64,000 nucleotides of DNA from Neofusicoccum parvum (GCA_020912385.1 CP087215.1:2046001-2110000), one strand, 5' to 3'; shown: positions 22,145 through 34,039, numbered from the stretch's first letter. Numbers and translations are program-made. Notes: generated from the sequence alone by a model not told the origin.

Positions 22145-23814
22145 ATGGAAGAATCAAGAGAGACCAGCACCCGCAGCAGCAAAACCAGTCTCCCCCTCCC
22201 CTGCGACGACGAAGAAAAACAGCAGCAAGATGCGACCTCAACATCCTCCAGCCACTCGAACGACGCGGACCCCAACATAGTCGACTGGGACGGGCCTAAC
22301 GACCCGGAAAATCCCATGAACTGGACCGACAAGAAGAAATGGACCAACATCGCCCTCCTATCGATCATCACCCTCGTCACACCCTTGGCCTCCTCCATGC
22401 TCGGCCCCGGCGTACCTGTTATCCTGGCAGACTTCAACGTCACAAGCAACCTCCTCGCCAGCTTCGTCATGTCGATCTATGTCCTTGGCTTCGCACTCGG
22501 TCCTATGGTCATCGCACCCCTGTCCGAGATGTACGGCCGCGTGCCGCTGTATCACGTCGGCAACGTTGGCTTTCTCATCACTACTCTCGCTTGCGCACTG
22601 TCGAATAGCATGGGCATGCTCATGGCGTTCAGGTTGCTGGGTGGAATATTCGGCTCCGCGGCCCTGACGATCGGAGGAGGCTCAGTCGCTGACCTGATGC
22701 CGCGGGAGCGGCGAGGCGGAGCGATGGCGATCTGGGCGATGGGTCCGCTCATGGGACCAGTCATCGGGCCTGTCGGTGGAGGCTTCCTTATCGAAGCAGC
22801 CGGGTGGAGATGGTAAGTTGCTGTCCCCCTACCATATCTCACTGAGCACGACTAACGCAACAGCCAGGGTCTTCTGGCTCCTCACCATCGCCGGTGGCGT
22901 CGTCACAATCGTCTGCTTCATCTTCCTCCGTGAGACTTACGCCCCCATCGTCCTGTCACAGAAAGTCGCCCGCCTGCGAAAGGAAACGGGCAACCAGGCT
23001 CTCCGCTCTGCTCTTGCGCCGGATGCCTCGATTACACCCCGCGCCCTCTTCATGCATTCGATCCTGCGCCCGGTGCAGATGCTGTGCCGCTCGCCCATCG
23101 TCTTCCTCATGGCCATGTACGCTGCCATCATCTACGGCCTGATGTACCTGCTCTTTACGACTTTCACATTCGTGTTCGAGGGCGCGTATGGCTTTGGTAG
23201 CGGGACGGTGGGGCTGACGTTCCTGGGCATCGGTGTGGGCATGTTCTTTGGAGTGGTGTATACGGGCATCATGTCGGACCGCGTGATCAAGCAGGCCATA
23301 GCAAGGGGCGAAGAGCTCAAGCCGGAGCATAGGCTGCCGCTTTGGCTGGTGCTGCCGCCCGCGATTTTGTTGCCAATTGGGCTCTTTGTGTATGGGTGGA
23401 CAACGCACTATGCGGAGCATGTGCATTGGATTGTGCCGATTATTGGGACGGGGTTCTTTGGGTTTGGGTTGATCAGTTTGATGGTGAGTGGTTTTATGCC
23501 CCAATGTCCCCCGAAAGTACGGGAGGTACAATTAAGTGATTTGGCTAACTTATTTGCAGTCCTGCAACCAAACATACCTTGTTGACGCGTTTACCTCGCA
23601 CGCTGCTTCCGTCATGGCCGCCGTAACGCTTATGCGCAGCTTGTTTGGCGCTTTCCTGCCGCTGGCTGGCCTTGATATGTACGACGCGCTTGGTTTAGGA
23701 TGGGGAAACTCTTTGCTTGCATTCATCGCGCTAGCTATGATTCCAGTGCCGATTGTATTCAGTTTGTTCGGCGAGCGGATACGAAACAGTGGTGCTGGAA
23801 AGTTGGAGCTCTAG
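22145..23814 (+). CDS. MFS transporter, DHA1 drug/polyamine type
   Basis: Plasma-membrane proton antiporter of the major facilitator superfamily. Exons 22145-22812, 22868-23483 and 23560-23814 give 512 aa. Seen: an acidic Ser/Thr-rich cytosolic N-terminus, the DHA1 signature DPENPMNW, twelve hydrophobic segments, loop 2-3 motif LSEMYGRVPLY, motif GPLMGPVIGPVGGGF, and GWRWVFWLL formed across intron 1. The ATG at 22145 (context CCCATGG) is the first ATG in frame; upstream codons in the frame start with TTG only. Intron 1 acceptor was taken at CCAG (22867) because it yields the conserved WRWVFW. Substrate cannot be inferred; DHA1 members export fungicides, mycotoxins or polyamines. No biosynthetic genes flank it. 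Confidence 0.93.
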
Positions 23815-25021
23815 ACATGAAGATCACGCTTGCTTTCTCGTTTATAGACAGCTACATTGCATATAGCGTTGCATTCGTCATTTGAATACTTAATGAGAGG
23901 TTTTGTATAAATACACATGTAAATAAAAGCTTCGATCGTTCTCATCATTCCAGGATATGAAGAAAAATTATTTTCAGCGAGTTTTGAGAAAACCAACATG
24001 GCGAGAAGTCTCTTGCTGTTCTAGAACATGGTAATGTACTTGGAAGAAGAATACGTGAGTGAAGGTTGTTGGATAAAGAAGAGTTCATCTATCGAGAACC
24101 TATTTCTTCGAACGAGCCTGCCATAATCCAAAGTACGATGGCAGTGACTGTGATTGACCTATGCGGTGGATGTGCTGAGTATTTACCCTTCTAAAGCTGA
24201 CCTCATCCACTACGACAGTCAAGGAGGTGAGCACCGATGCAACCGTGAAATCAGTCCTTGTAAGTATAGCGGTAGATTGTCGATAGACACCATTATTGGA
24301 GCTTTTACCCTCGAGATAATAATACATAAGGAAAAGCGCAGATTTAGAATACTTTCAGATAATTTAATACGAAATAATTGAGAATTAAGGGCCGGCATGG
24401 TGCTCCACGAACAGATCGAGGGTCACCAAATGGCACAAGACAAGGCCATTTATTAGACAGATACAAAAGAGGTAAAGTCAGACAAAAGCCTCTGGAGAAC
24501 GTTTCAGATGCAGTATAGCCTTGAATATGCGTAGCATAATAGTACAGAAATAGTTGTTGGTCAAGTCTCATAGAAACCTCTGGTACGCTTTTCCTTAATT
24601 TTTTGTACTATGGTGAATCGGAAAAGAAATAACAGTAAAGATGGGCACTTTAGGCCATGTGTCTTACCATGAAAGGGAATTGTCTATATAGATAGTTAAA
24701 GCGTTTATCTGGATGATGTTGGTAATCGAATAAAATATACGAATAGATGCTCCAACTACCCAGAGGCGAGATTCAGTTGAGGCAGCCAAGCTCTCACTTA
24801 GCATAATGCTACGAAACGGACTCTGAGAAACTAACTTTATATCATATGAGATCATGCGGAAGGAAATCTCGATAATCACTTAAGGTACGATATCCGATGT
24901 TTGGTAGATAGGAATTGCTTCTACTCCGCGTATTCGCCATAGGCCCATAAAGGCGCGGCCTTTGGGTATTGAAGGAAGAATAAAACTATTTCGAAGATAT
25001 CGCCACATGGAATTCGGTTGC
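23815..25021. other. AT-rich intergenic interval
   Basis: About 1.2 kb between MFS and the ECM33-like gene, clearly richer in A+T than neighbours and full of stop codons in all frames. No coding or repeat structure recognised. Confidence 0.5.
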
Positions 25022-26690
25022 TCAATTCTCTTCTTCCTTGGCTTTCATCCTCTGCTCTTCGGAAAGCTCTCCAGATGCAGGATCCCCCGGCAACTCGGGG
25101 ACCTCGACCGGAGACCCTTCCAACTCACTGACGGTATCACCCTTTGCCCACTCGGGGTCACGATGCATTTGCATCGAAGGCATCTCCCACACACCGCCAG
25201 ATCCGGGTAACTCCTTATCAGCCTCCACCCCAGACATCTCTTTCTTCTCGCCCTGGTCTCCCAGCTCCGGAGGATTGTCTTCATGGCCACGCGCTTGCGA
25301 TTGCTGCTGCTGCTGTTGTTGGCGGTGGCGGTGACGGTGCCGGAGAAGCACGGTAAGTAGCAGACCAAGCAGGATAGTTGCACCTCCAACTCCCACACCA
25401 ATACCGGCCTTACTGCCCGTAGACAGTTTGTTGGATGATGATGATGATGATGCCGTGGGCGAGCCGTTGGAGGAGTTGGATGCTGTAACGCAACTGAATG
25501 AGCCTTGAATTATGTCCTGGTCTTTTAGCGCTTGGAAGGGTGAACAGTCGAAATTTGATGATGAAGTCACCAATGCAAAGTCACCCGTGACATTTGAGAC
25601 GGCTGGAATGGACAGGCTATGAAGCGCAATGTCAGCACAGAATGACACCGGGGAGATGTGAGATCACTGACCTATCGATGTTACCGTTTAGTCTGAATCC
25701 TATCTCGCTACTCTGTAGCTTTGGAAGACTGACGTTGTGGACTTGTTCGCTTCTGAGTAACGTAAAGCCGCCAGTACTAATCAGCGATGGGAATTCGATG
25801 TCGACGAGATTCTCGCAGTCCTCAATCCAGATACCCCAGGTGCCATTCCCAGCACGCGTAAGCTTTGGCGCACTGAAATTCTCAAAGGTGTTGCCCTTCA
25901 AGGCAATCTCGTTCGAATTCGTAAGCTCCGGCAGTGCTATACTGGACACATTAAAGATCTCCAGGTTCTGTGATGATCTCAAATTCGGGAACGATACGCT
26001 GATATCCGGTGAATTCTCCGAGATCTCAATCACAGCAGCACTGGTCAGCCTTGTTGAGTTCATCGTCATGGTGATGTTTTGCAGATCCGTGTTGTTCGAG
26101 ACGGTGAATCCATTGGTTACTCCCGCCGGGTTGATCCCAGCAATACTCCGTAGGGCTGTTCCCGTTACCCGAAACAGTGGACATTCCGTGAGCACCGCAT
26201 CGAATCCAAGATTTGTCAACTTTGGTAGGTTTTCCAACCTGAGTTGCTCACTAACGGATGTGAGTTGAGGGAAATCCAAGGTCGACAATCTGGGAAGATC
26301 CTGGATGTACATGTACCCCTCGATCTGCTCAAGCGAATTTGCCGAGAGGGACACCAGCTCGTTGGCGTCTTTGACAAGCAGATTGCCGTTCAGCACATGT
26401 AGCTTATCAAAAGATATGTTGCCTGCTGCATCTGATGATATCTGTATATTCCCGGTGAACGTTGGACATGGTGCAAGGGCTGTCGCATCGGCGACACTCT
26501 GTATGGTCGTTGCAGATGCTGAGCATGATTCTTTCAAGTCACAAACATCAGTTTCAATTCTTCAGACAAGCTACACATACTGTTTCTGGTGATGCAACTT
26601 ACGGGCATAAGCACGGTCGAAGAGTGAACAAACGGTAGAGACTGTAGCTATTCTCGCCAGATAGCGCAGCCAAAAATGCCCGGATGGCAT
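25022..26690 (-). CDS. ECM33-like L-domain cell-surface protein with a transmembrane segment
   Basis: Exons 26690-26603, 26530-25672 and 25616-25022 give 513 aa. An N-terminal signal peptide (MPSGHFWLRYLARIATVS...) is followed by a long ectodomain with receptor-L/ECM33 style repeats: GNISFDKL, LEQIEGYMYIQDLPRL, LDFPQLTSV, VDIEFPSLISTGG. It holds many N-glycosylation sites and a pair of cysteines at each end. After a Ser run comes a transmembrane helix (GATILLGLLLTVLL), a His/Arg stretch and an acidic cytosolic tail with NPPELGD and VPELPGD. ECM33 proteins maintain wall integrity and are usually GPI-anchored; here the TM plus tail suggests a receptor-like form instead. The Ser run is encoded by a GAT/ATG-type trinucleotide repeat near 25435-25453. 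The start ATG gives a signal peptide; the frame is open further upstream. Confidence 0.85.
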
Positions 26691-27775
26691 TGTGAGCACG
26701 AACGAGAAACCTGCTGTATGCAGGTTCAAACCAACTGAGGCACTAAAGTTTTGGCGTAAGGCTGCAACAGTAAAGCCGAAGCATCGTTTTCGACTGAGAA
26801 AGAAACAGCTGATGTAGTGTTGCAGCTTCCATCGATCGTCCCTGCTGACGTGTGTCACGCATATTTCTCCAGATCCCTCGTAGCTCACCAGAACTGACAC
26901 TAGATCTCGAATGATCCAGAGGATTCTGGCATGTGCAGATGGCCTTCTCGATGATGCGCATGTGCAGAAGTATCACATCTGGAAAGTGCAGAAATCGGAA
27001 GTAAGACCGCTGCAACCTGCACTTGGCATTGGTACCGGTCGGTGAGCTGCACCAGCCAAAAAGCCCCGCGCTTGATAAGTGATACCTACGCGGACCAGAG
27101 TGACGGAAGGTTCCAATTTGGAAAGACACTGCCGCTTCTGGACGTTGTTGTGCAGATATTTGTTGCCGATCAAGTGGGGGCTGAAACACGAGGACAAAGC
27201 GATCAGAGAAATAACGCAACAAGTAGGACGTACCTGAGCCTATAGCGCCCCTAGAACAGAATTTCGAACTTTGGAAACTTATATTATGAGCCTCAATGCA
27301 GTTTAATTGAAGAGAACTAAAGTGCACACTGTCCCCATACCCATCTTTGCGCGAAACCTGAGAAGATATGTTGCCGAGAGCGACGCAGTAACCCCGCCTG
27401 CAGTCTCCACTCACACTGCGAGATGTCAGCATTACACAGTACATCCCAGACACTCCAACCAGTAAAATGCAACCCAGATATCAGAAACATCCCGGTCAAT
27501 ATTGTGGCCAAGTCTGACTTGCAGCAGTCCACCGAAAGTCATGAGAAGACAAATCTTTTCCCCATACACACACACCACGAGCACCATTGCCGGATGCCTT
27601 CACGGCTCCGCCTGTCCGGCTGGTACTAGCCATTGCAGGTGAGGAGATCCAACGCTTGACATCATCTATCACTCGTGCGTCCATGACACGATGCAGCGAA
27701 GAGTAATCGTATGAAGATCCACCAAGCATCTTCCTGCCGATAGCAATCTCTGCTCCCAGAATATCCTCACCTGGT
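26691..27775. other. Divergent intergenic region between two surface-protein genes
   Basis: An open frame at 26743-27453 on - has no domain, no signal peptide and overlaps the leader of the ECM33-like gene; I do not support it as a gene. The interval probably contains both promoters. Confidence 0.4.
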
Positions 27776-28721
27776 ATGGGAAATTTCTCATGCCCAAACG
27801 CCAATGAAGCCGCGTGGCACGCCTGCGCTGGAGGCTCGAAATTTGTCGGGTGCTGTCTCCAAGACCCGTGTACTTACGGTTGTCTCGGGCTCAACCTGAT
27901 CGCAGCCTCCTTCAACACTGAGATTGCCGACGATATCCCACAGCTACAGTGTGGTACTGGAGCGCAGTTCTACACATGTACCAGTTCGGCTTTCTGGGGC
28001 TGCTGCAAGGTGGATGCCTGTGCGAGTGGGTGTTCAACTTCAAATCTCAGTCCCGCAACACTGGTGAGCAACCAAGAAGCCATCGCGGTTTACTCTCCAA
28101 CTGGTGTATCATCATCTTCACCGACCGCCAGCACCACAAAAAAGTCGTCAAGCTCGAACGGTGCAATCATTGGAGGTGCTGTGGGCGGCGCCATTGGCGC
28201 GGTTCTCGTGGGAATCCTCATTTTCTTGCTGTTACGAAGACGCCGTAGAATCAAGGAGAAAAAGGCTGCCGAGAACTCCTATGACGGTCGCGCTGCTGAG
28301 CTTTCTGCTAGTAAATCTGTCAGGGCGAAAAGTAAGGCTATTTAAACTCCCGCCAGGAATTTTGCTAATGATTGCTTTAGTCCCCTCCAGTCCGCCGCCG
28401 AGATACTCTGGACTCATGCACGACGGGCCAATATTCGAATTGGGAGATAACCACAAAGATCCCCCAGAGCTGGAAGATAACCCCGCAAATCCCCGCGCAT
28501 TATTGGAACTCATGGGCAAGGAGCTCCATGTGCCGGCGGAGATTGAAGGAAGTACTCCTCCGACAACTGGTCCAAGCGGTCCAAGCAGCAGCTCCTCATC
28601 TACGCCGAGTAGAAGATCCGTCGCACAGAGCATCAGGTCCTGGAAGTTATCTAAGGCTGCCGCAGCCTTGTCTCCCGTAGCGGAGGACGAGAACTCGGAT
28701 GGTGATGGTCGCAATCAGTAG
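27776..28721 (+). CDS. Cysteine-rich single-pass membrane protein (repeated GCC motif)
   Basis: Exons 27776-28331 and 28381-28721 give 298 aa. The first 75 residues hold two similar modules: WHACAGGSKFVGCCLQDPC and FYTCTSSAFWGCCKVDAC, each followed by a Gly/Ser-Cys. Then come a Ser/Thr-rich stalk, a TM helix (AIIGGAVGGAIGAVLVGILI...), the stop-transfer LLLRRRRRIKEKK and a Ser/Pro-rich cytosolic tail of about 120 aa with DPPELEDNP and KELHVPAEIEG. There is no cleavable signal peptide, so the N-terminus would be exported by the TM helix itself (type III), unless an upstream exon is missed. I know the family only as conserved fungal proteins of unknown role; the layout resembles a wall or surface sensor. 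Its stop is 100 bp from that of the convergent CBM18 gene. Confidence 0.8.
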
Positions 28722-28821
28722 AACTTCATCAGTCACATTGACACATGCATTACGTTTCCAATTTTTGTATCTTGCAATAGGTACTAGACTTATTTCCAAA
28801 GCATCCATGGGAATCATGGAT

Positions 28822-29614
28822 CTAAAGAGCACCGAAAGATATTCCAATAAGAGAAGCTGCCAATGCAAGAACACCACCGGACCAGGACTCGGCAGCACGT
28901 CCACCGAAGCTTGCAGAACTGCTAGTCGCTGCAGGAGCTGCTGAGGTTGCTGAAGAGGGCGCAGTGTTGTTGTCACAGCCACTCTGGCACTGTTTGGCCA
29001 GACTGCAATGATTCTCTGTGCTTCCACAGAAACTGATTGGAGGAGTTGTTAGCGGGTCAATAATCTTAAAGGTGAGCGTTCAAGGCTTCCAACTTACCCG
29101 GACGAACTGCAACACTCGCCGTAATCATAGACACCGTAGATGGCAAAAGCGTCCGCACTCACACCGGAAGCGCAGGTAGCGCCGTTATAGCCGTTCCCAC
29201 AGCGGCCATCGCATCGAGGGCTGTCGCCGACGTCGAGCGACCAACTGCATTCCGGGAATCCGATTGTGGCGCTGTTGGGGCTGCACTTGCCGTAGTCTGA
29301 TTGGCAGCCGGATTCAGTGCTGCAGTAGTCGTCGTCATTGCCGCAGTATCCACTCGAGCTACGAAGGATTAGCTTGGATACAAGTACCGGATGTATTGCC
29401 GGACCTACCTGCAGCATGGACTAGTCCCATTGGTCAAGCACATAAGGCCAGCCTGGTTCCCACACGTGCCATCTGTGGTGAGCGGATAGCTCGGAATCGT
29501 CGAGGTTGAAGGAGTGGGGGAGCTGGTAGTATTTGAAATTGACGTAGAGTTTACAAATGTTCGGTTTTGCGCTTCGACGTGAAGTGCAAAGAGGAGTGCT
29601 TGGAAGAGAAGCAT
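28822..29614 (-). CDS. Chitin-binding protein with two CBM18 domains, probable GPI anchor
   Basis: Exons 29614-29409, 29358-29098 and 29032-28822 give 225 aa. Signal peptide MLLFQALLFALHVEA; a short Ser/Thr linker with several N-glycosylation sites; first hevein-like domain from DGTCGNQAGLMC through CCSSSGYCGNDDDYC to SDYGKC; second domain from CDGRCGNGYNGATC through ECCSSSGFCGSTENHC to CQSGC; then a Ser/Ala-rich spacer and a hydrophobic C-terminus (GGVLALAASLIGISFGAL) ending without charged residues, as in GPI-anchored proteins. Both introns fall inside the CCSSSG loops, one in each domain, pointing to domain duplication. CBM18 proteins bind chitin oligomers and can protect the wall from chitinases. 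It may equally be a wall-modifying accessory protein; no catalytic domain is present. Confidence 0.88.
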
Positions 29615-30691
29615 GATAACAATTCCTTTCGAGTCCAGGAGGCAAATGGCACTTGAATTTGCTCGCAGTGAAAGCGGCAAAAACCTTGGTGAGGCTAGAG
29701 AACATTTTATCACCATCAGATCATTGAGCCTCGTCCTTGAAAGGGTGTGGTCAGCAATCTACTTCTGCATGCAGTTGTGCTGTCAGCAATACTGCATCAC
29801 AGAAAAGTCGGTCTTGTTCTGCCCTCGGGGCGTGCTCCGCCGCAAATCATCGCTACTATCGGCCGTCCTCTGTTGCCTAGAGCGGAGGTGTGACCGGATT
29901 CGAGGAAGCCGGACGTCACAAGTTGGTCCCGATTAGAGGTGCAACAGTCTGGCCCATGAAATGGCCCATTAGTCCGACTAGACTATGTAGGTAAGCCGAT
30001 CATACCAAGCATCATCGCTTCGATCTGTGACCCTCGCTGGAATTGGAAAATTTGATGATAGCGAGTTTTGAGCTCTTCAGACTTGCCCTATTCCTCTAGC
30101 ATAACAGGGCGTAAATATCTATATGGATAGTGACATCGGAAAGAAAAAAAGTTTCGAAGTGAACGTGTTAGCAGACTTGTGTTGGAATCGATGTTGTATG
30201 TTTTTTTTTTTTTGTAATCAGACCATAGTGAATGCTAGCGAGGTCACACAAAAAGTTCTTTACGATTGCCCACGTCAGAGCAGGGATGCTGTACGTTGTG
30301 GGAAGGTACGAAAGAGGGCCTGGCAGATCCCTCGTAAACTGTCTGTAGCGCTACTCAGTAGACACGAGACATCAGGCATCAATGCGTCTTTAAAGACTCA
30401 TTGACCCCACCCTTGTGCCACAACGCCGCATATCCCGCGGGCACTGAGTGGGGGCCGTTGGCAGACGCCCACGATTGTTTATTCCTTTTACCAATTCCCA
30501 CTCTCTTCTCACCTGAGTTCAGGTATCCAGCTTCACAAGGGAAACACGAGTCAGAACCCATGGTTTAATCCACCGACGTAGCTGCGAACGACTGAATTGG
30601 CTAATGACGTGGTAAAGCAGCACCATTCTGCTGTTTGACGCATATCATGGCCTGTCCGACTGTCTTTCTCCAACCCCAGTGTGAAAGAACC
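29615..30691. other. Intergenic, no gene seen
   Basis: Holds the CBM18 promoter side and a 13-T run at 30201-30213. Short frames only. Confidence 0.5.
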
Positions 30692-32490
30692 TCAATTATC
30701 AAACCAATCTGAGAAGACAGAACCCAATGTTTGTCGTATATAGGTTTTTTGCTCTTCAATTAATCTCCGTCTCAGCAATCTGGCTTCCTCTATGCCAATG
30801 GACCAGTCATCAAGAGCATTGACCATGCGGGGAGAGAAGTCGTCGGGTAAATTCTGAAAAACTTCACCAGCGCTTAGATTGTCTAACCACCAATCCTTTC
30901 GCTGTGGTGGAACATTGGCCGTGGACAGTACGCGGGTGTGTGGATCAACGAGGAAGAGGGTAAGAACTTTTTGGTGTCCTGGCTTGCTTCGGTCCTTCAG
31001 GGAAAATGGGGAGAGCTTGTTCAGGAAAACGTTTGGATAGGCGAGAAGACGGCCTTCGCGGATGCTAACGTGACCAACATCCTGAACCGCAGGATGGCCG
31101 TCCCTGAGATTGAAGAGGTGCTCGACACAGTAAAGTCTACGGCGAGCCTTTGGGTTGTTTTCGTAATTCCTGCATCGTGCTTCGAGCTTTGCTGTGTCGA
31201 CCTTTTGCCTAAAGCCAATGTAGCTGTTGGTCACATTCTCGCAGTCGTAGTAGTAGTGTGCGGTGGCACATATGCGGTCATTTAACAGGCCGTCTAGTTC
31301 CAAATCTCGGCCTTCGAATTCCGGTTTCTCAGGTGTGAGCATGATGTTGATGGCCTTGACCATGACTTGTAGACCGTCTTCGGTGAACTTCCTTCGTAGG
31401 CTATCGACTGAGCAGCGGGATTCTCCTTCTTGATACTCTCTCGGTTGGGGCATGACTGGTGTGATCTTCTCTGAAAGTTTTCTTCTTTTCCCTCCTTGCC
31501 CATCCACGTTACTTTTCTTTTCCTCGTACTTCAAGCCGTTGCGCATATCAATGCGCAATCGGCAATTTCCTGGGAATTTGTCCATGTAACTAAGGACTTC
31601 GGACCATAACGGGATGGCCGCTGAAATGACTTGCTCGATAAGCGGGTAGAGTGCTCTTTGCGTGACTGGATGAAGGTTGTTGATGTAGCTTTCAATACTG
31701 ACTCCGGTTTCTGTGAAACGCACCTCGCACGGCAGCCACTGGAAGTGCGGGCTCCATACGCTCGAGTTATCCCAACCAAATCTCTTATTCAAGTTTCTCT
31801 CTTTTGTTTGGTCGTCCCAGGGAATCGTGGCCACATCACCAAGTCCAAAGGTCTGAAGACATGTATTCAAGGAGATGGTTCCGTAAGGTTGAACTCTTGA
31901 GCGTCCGTAGACAAATGAGAATAGCGAAGGATCGATGAGGTTGAGGACAGTTCCTGCGGAACCGGGGTTCCAGTCCTTTTCTCGGCCGATTTCGAGGATA
32001 TTGGCAATGGTGTTTCTGATCTCTTCTCTGAGACAGGCGGAGATAATAGAGTCGGACTTGACTACGGTAGCGCCGATATCGAAGACTCGTACCATCCCAA
32101 TATCTTTGTGGATCCTGGATTTCTCGAGAAGCTCAGCGAGACACTGGAGGCTTGTTAGTCTCCTTCAACTATTAATTCGCAGGTTTCACCTACAAAGTCA
32201 AACATTTCATTGGAAAATCCTTGCCCATCTGCACTCACGAACTTTTCTCGCCACTGTTGTACTGTGGTCTGGTCCATTATTTTCATTTCCCAGCCTTCAA
32301 GGTCAGTGATCAGGTCCATCGCCTTCAGCATCATGCCCTCTCTGACCGTTACTGGCCTGCCCTTCCAATCGAGAACGGCATTGGAATAACGATCCTCAGG
32401 GTTTGGCATGATGTTGAGTGGCGTGGGGCCGTAACCGGGCCTTCGGATTATATCGAAGCCTGGCTGATAGATATATCGGACAAGAGACAT
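30692..32490 (-). CDS. DUF4246 family protein
   Basis: Exons 32490-32194 and 32143-30692 (50-nt intron, GTAGGT donor) give 582 aa. Family hallmarks are visible: MSLVRYIYQPGF at the start, LNLIDPSLFSFVYGRSRV, SPHFQWLPCEVRF, SIESYINNLHPV, YYDCENVTNSYIGFRQKV and a C-terminal RRRLIEEQKTY. DUF4246 proteins are abundant in filamentous fungi and have no established biochemical role; suggestions of an oxygenase-like fold are not something I can check here. A basic nuclear-localisation-like stretch (GGKRRKLSEK) occurs near the middle. The ATG was chosen because upstream codons in frame lack ATG. It sits alone between the surface-gene group and a decayed gene. Confidence 0.9.
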
Positions 32491-33277
32491 CGCGCTGGCT
32501 TCAGTGATCAAGGAGATAAAGTGTTGATGAGCAGAGTGTAATGTGAGAGATCAGAGGAATGGACTGGACGAGTGGTGGTTCTACATGCATCCTGCAGGCC
32601 GAAGGAGAAGAGACTAATAAACCCTTACGGAGAGTGGCACGTCCCTCCTGTTGCCTGCTCTGGGCTCGGGCGACTGGTGGGGTACAGGAACTGCTCTTCT
32701 TGGTCTTTGACAAAGAAAATAAGAAACCGAAGGTAGGCTTCAGCTTCCGCACGTGGGGGTCAAGGCGGTATTAGTTAGCTTCGCGCTATTCAAGTAGTGC
32801 AGCTCCCGCTATTACGTTTTAGTTTTGCATTGAAAACTGTTACCTCAATGTTTTCACGCCAAGCAGAGTGGCCGACAATATAATTGTCTTCCAAGTCTGC
32901 GGTATCGAACCAGCCTGCGAATCAAGATGGAGATTTTGCGTGTGGCTGGACTTCGCGGAGGAAGCAAGCCGACTCACAATGTGGGTGGACAGTGTATTGG
33001 CAATGGCATTGGGCACCAAGCTGGAGTTGTGGCAAGCTGAGCCGGTCTGCTGCCTGGGGCACAGGCCTGGCACCCACCTTACAACCTTTCACTACTTTGC
33101 TTGGCTACCAAATTCGACTTAGCTCATTAAAGCAAGCACATAGGCTGTCGGTACACCATCGTTCCTCGCATTCGCCTCTTCTTCCTCGGCACCGTGTTGG
33201 CAAACCGTCACAGCACCTGGCGCTGCACATCTCGCGCTGATGACATCCAAAATGCCTGACTGGAGCGCACTAAAGGT
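32491..33277. other. Intergenic, no gene seen
   Basis: Short frames without motif sense. A GGTATCGAACC word at 32900-32910 resembles a reversed tRNA B-box but no cloverleaf surrounds it. Confidence 0.4.
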
Positions 33278-34039
33278 GTGGGCCGCAAGCGCCGACTGTC
33301 GAGTATTAGCTCAAAGGATCTAGACGACATCTCCCTGCGCCTGCTTAACACCGCCGCCGAATCGTCCTGCAGCTCAAACACCCTGAGCACTCCCGACGTC
33401 GACTACGACCCCCCCCCCCCCCCCCCCCCTCCCTCACCAGCACCAAGCCAGCCAGACAAGCCCTCCGGCACCCCCTGCAACACTCTGATCTTGCGGCGGT
33501 AGTCGTTCTCTAAAGCCTCGATCCTGGGAGACTGGTGGCTCCGGAAGTTCCTCGGACTCGTCAGCTCTGCGCCCGCGCCCACCGCCATCCTCGCGGTCAT
33601 GGCCAAGTACGACAACAAGCGGCAGCCCGAGTGGCATGATCCAATCCGGGGGATCTACACTTGAAGCTTCTCATACTCTTCCTGTCCAGACCCAGGTAAC
33701 AAAGTTGGCTGTGCTGTCGAGAATTTGGCGAGGACAATGACAAAGGGTATGCGCGAAGCGGAGCTCCTCTACCGAGGCTGGAATGTGTCGAAAATGGTCG
33801 TCGGCGAGGTATTCGTGACCGTTACGTTCGTACGGGTTGAATGGGTCTGGACGGTCTGGCCAGGGCTCGTGTGGCTTCATAGCGTTGGTATCTGGATTGG
33901 CACGGCATGGAAGACGAGGCGGGCTAAGATACAGCCGTGGCGGCACAGTCCATGGCCGCTTCTGTTCCTATGCCAAGAAGCGCTGGAGCGCAAGGAAGAG
34001 TATTCAAGCCATGGGATTTCGGACGGAGCATTCGTGTAG
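33278..34039 (+). pseudogene. Decayed DUF3176 membrane-protein gene
   Basis: Two pieces of one family remain on +. The first (about 33510-33664) reads ILGDWWLRKFLGLVSS, then VMAKYDNKRQPEWHD, matching the first TM and the following loop of DUF3176 proteins (WW..E, then a YD-x-x-P-x-P-x-W loop); it is preceded by an in-frame TAG at about 33501 and a poly-Pro stretch from a C-run, and ends at a TGA. The second (about 33684-34039) reads NLARTMTKGMR and VFVTVTFVRVEWVWTVWPGL, the C-terminal TM region of the same family, and stops at 34039. The several hundred residues that normally lie between are missing. The most economical reading is an internal deletion plus stop codons. Function of DUF3176 is unknown. 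Confidence 0.7.
33409..33429. repeat. Run of 21 C
   Basis: Uninterrupted C homopolymer inside the decayed DUF3176 locus, coding poly-Pro on + and poly-Gly on -. Length in the assembly may be imprecise. Confidence 0.8.

Noticed and set aside
26743..27453. 236-codon frame on - upstream of the ECM33-like gene
   Set aside because: No signal peptide, domain or splice logic, and it overlaps the ECM33-like start in a different frame.
32895..32980. Reversed B-box-like GGTATCGAACC
   Set aside because: No D arm, anticodon stem or acceptor stem can be drawn around it.
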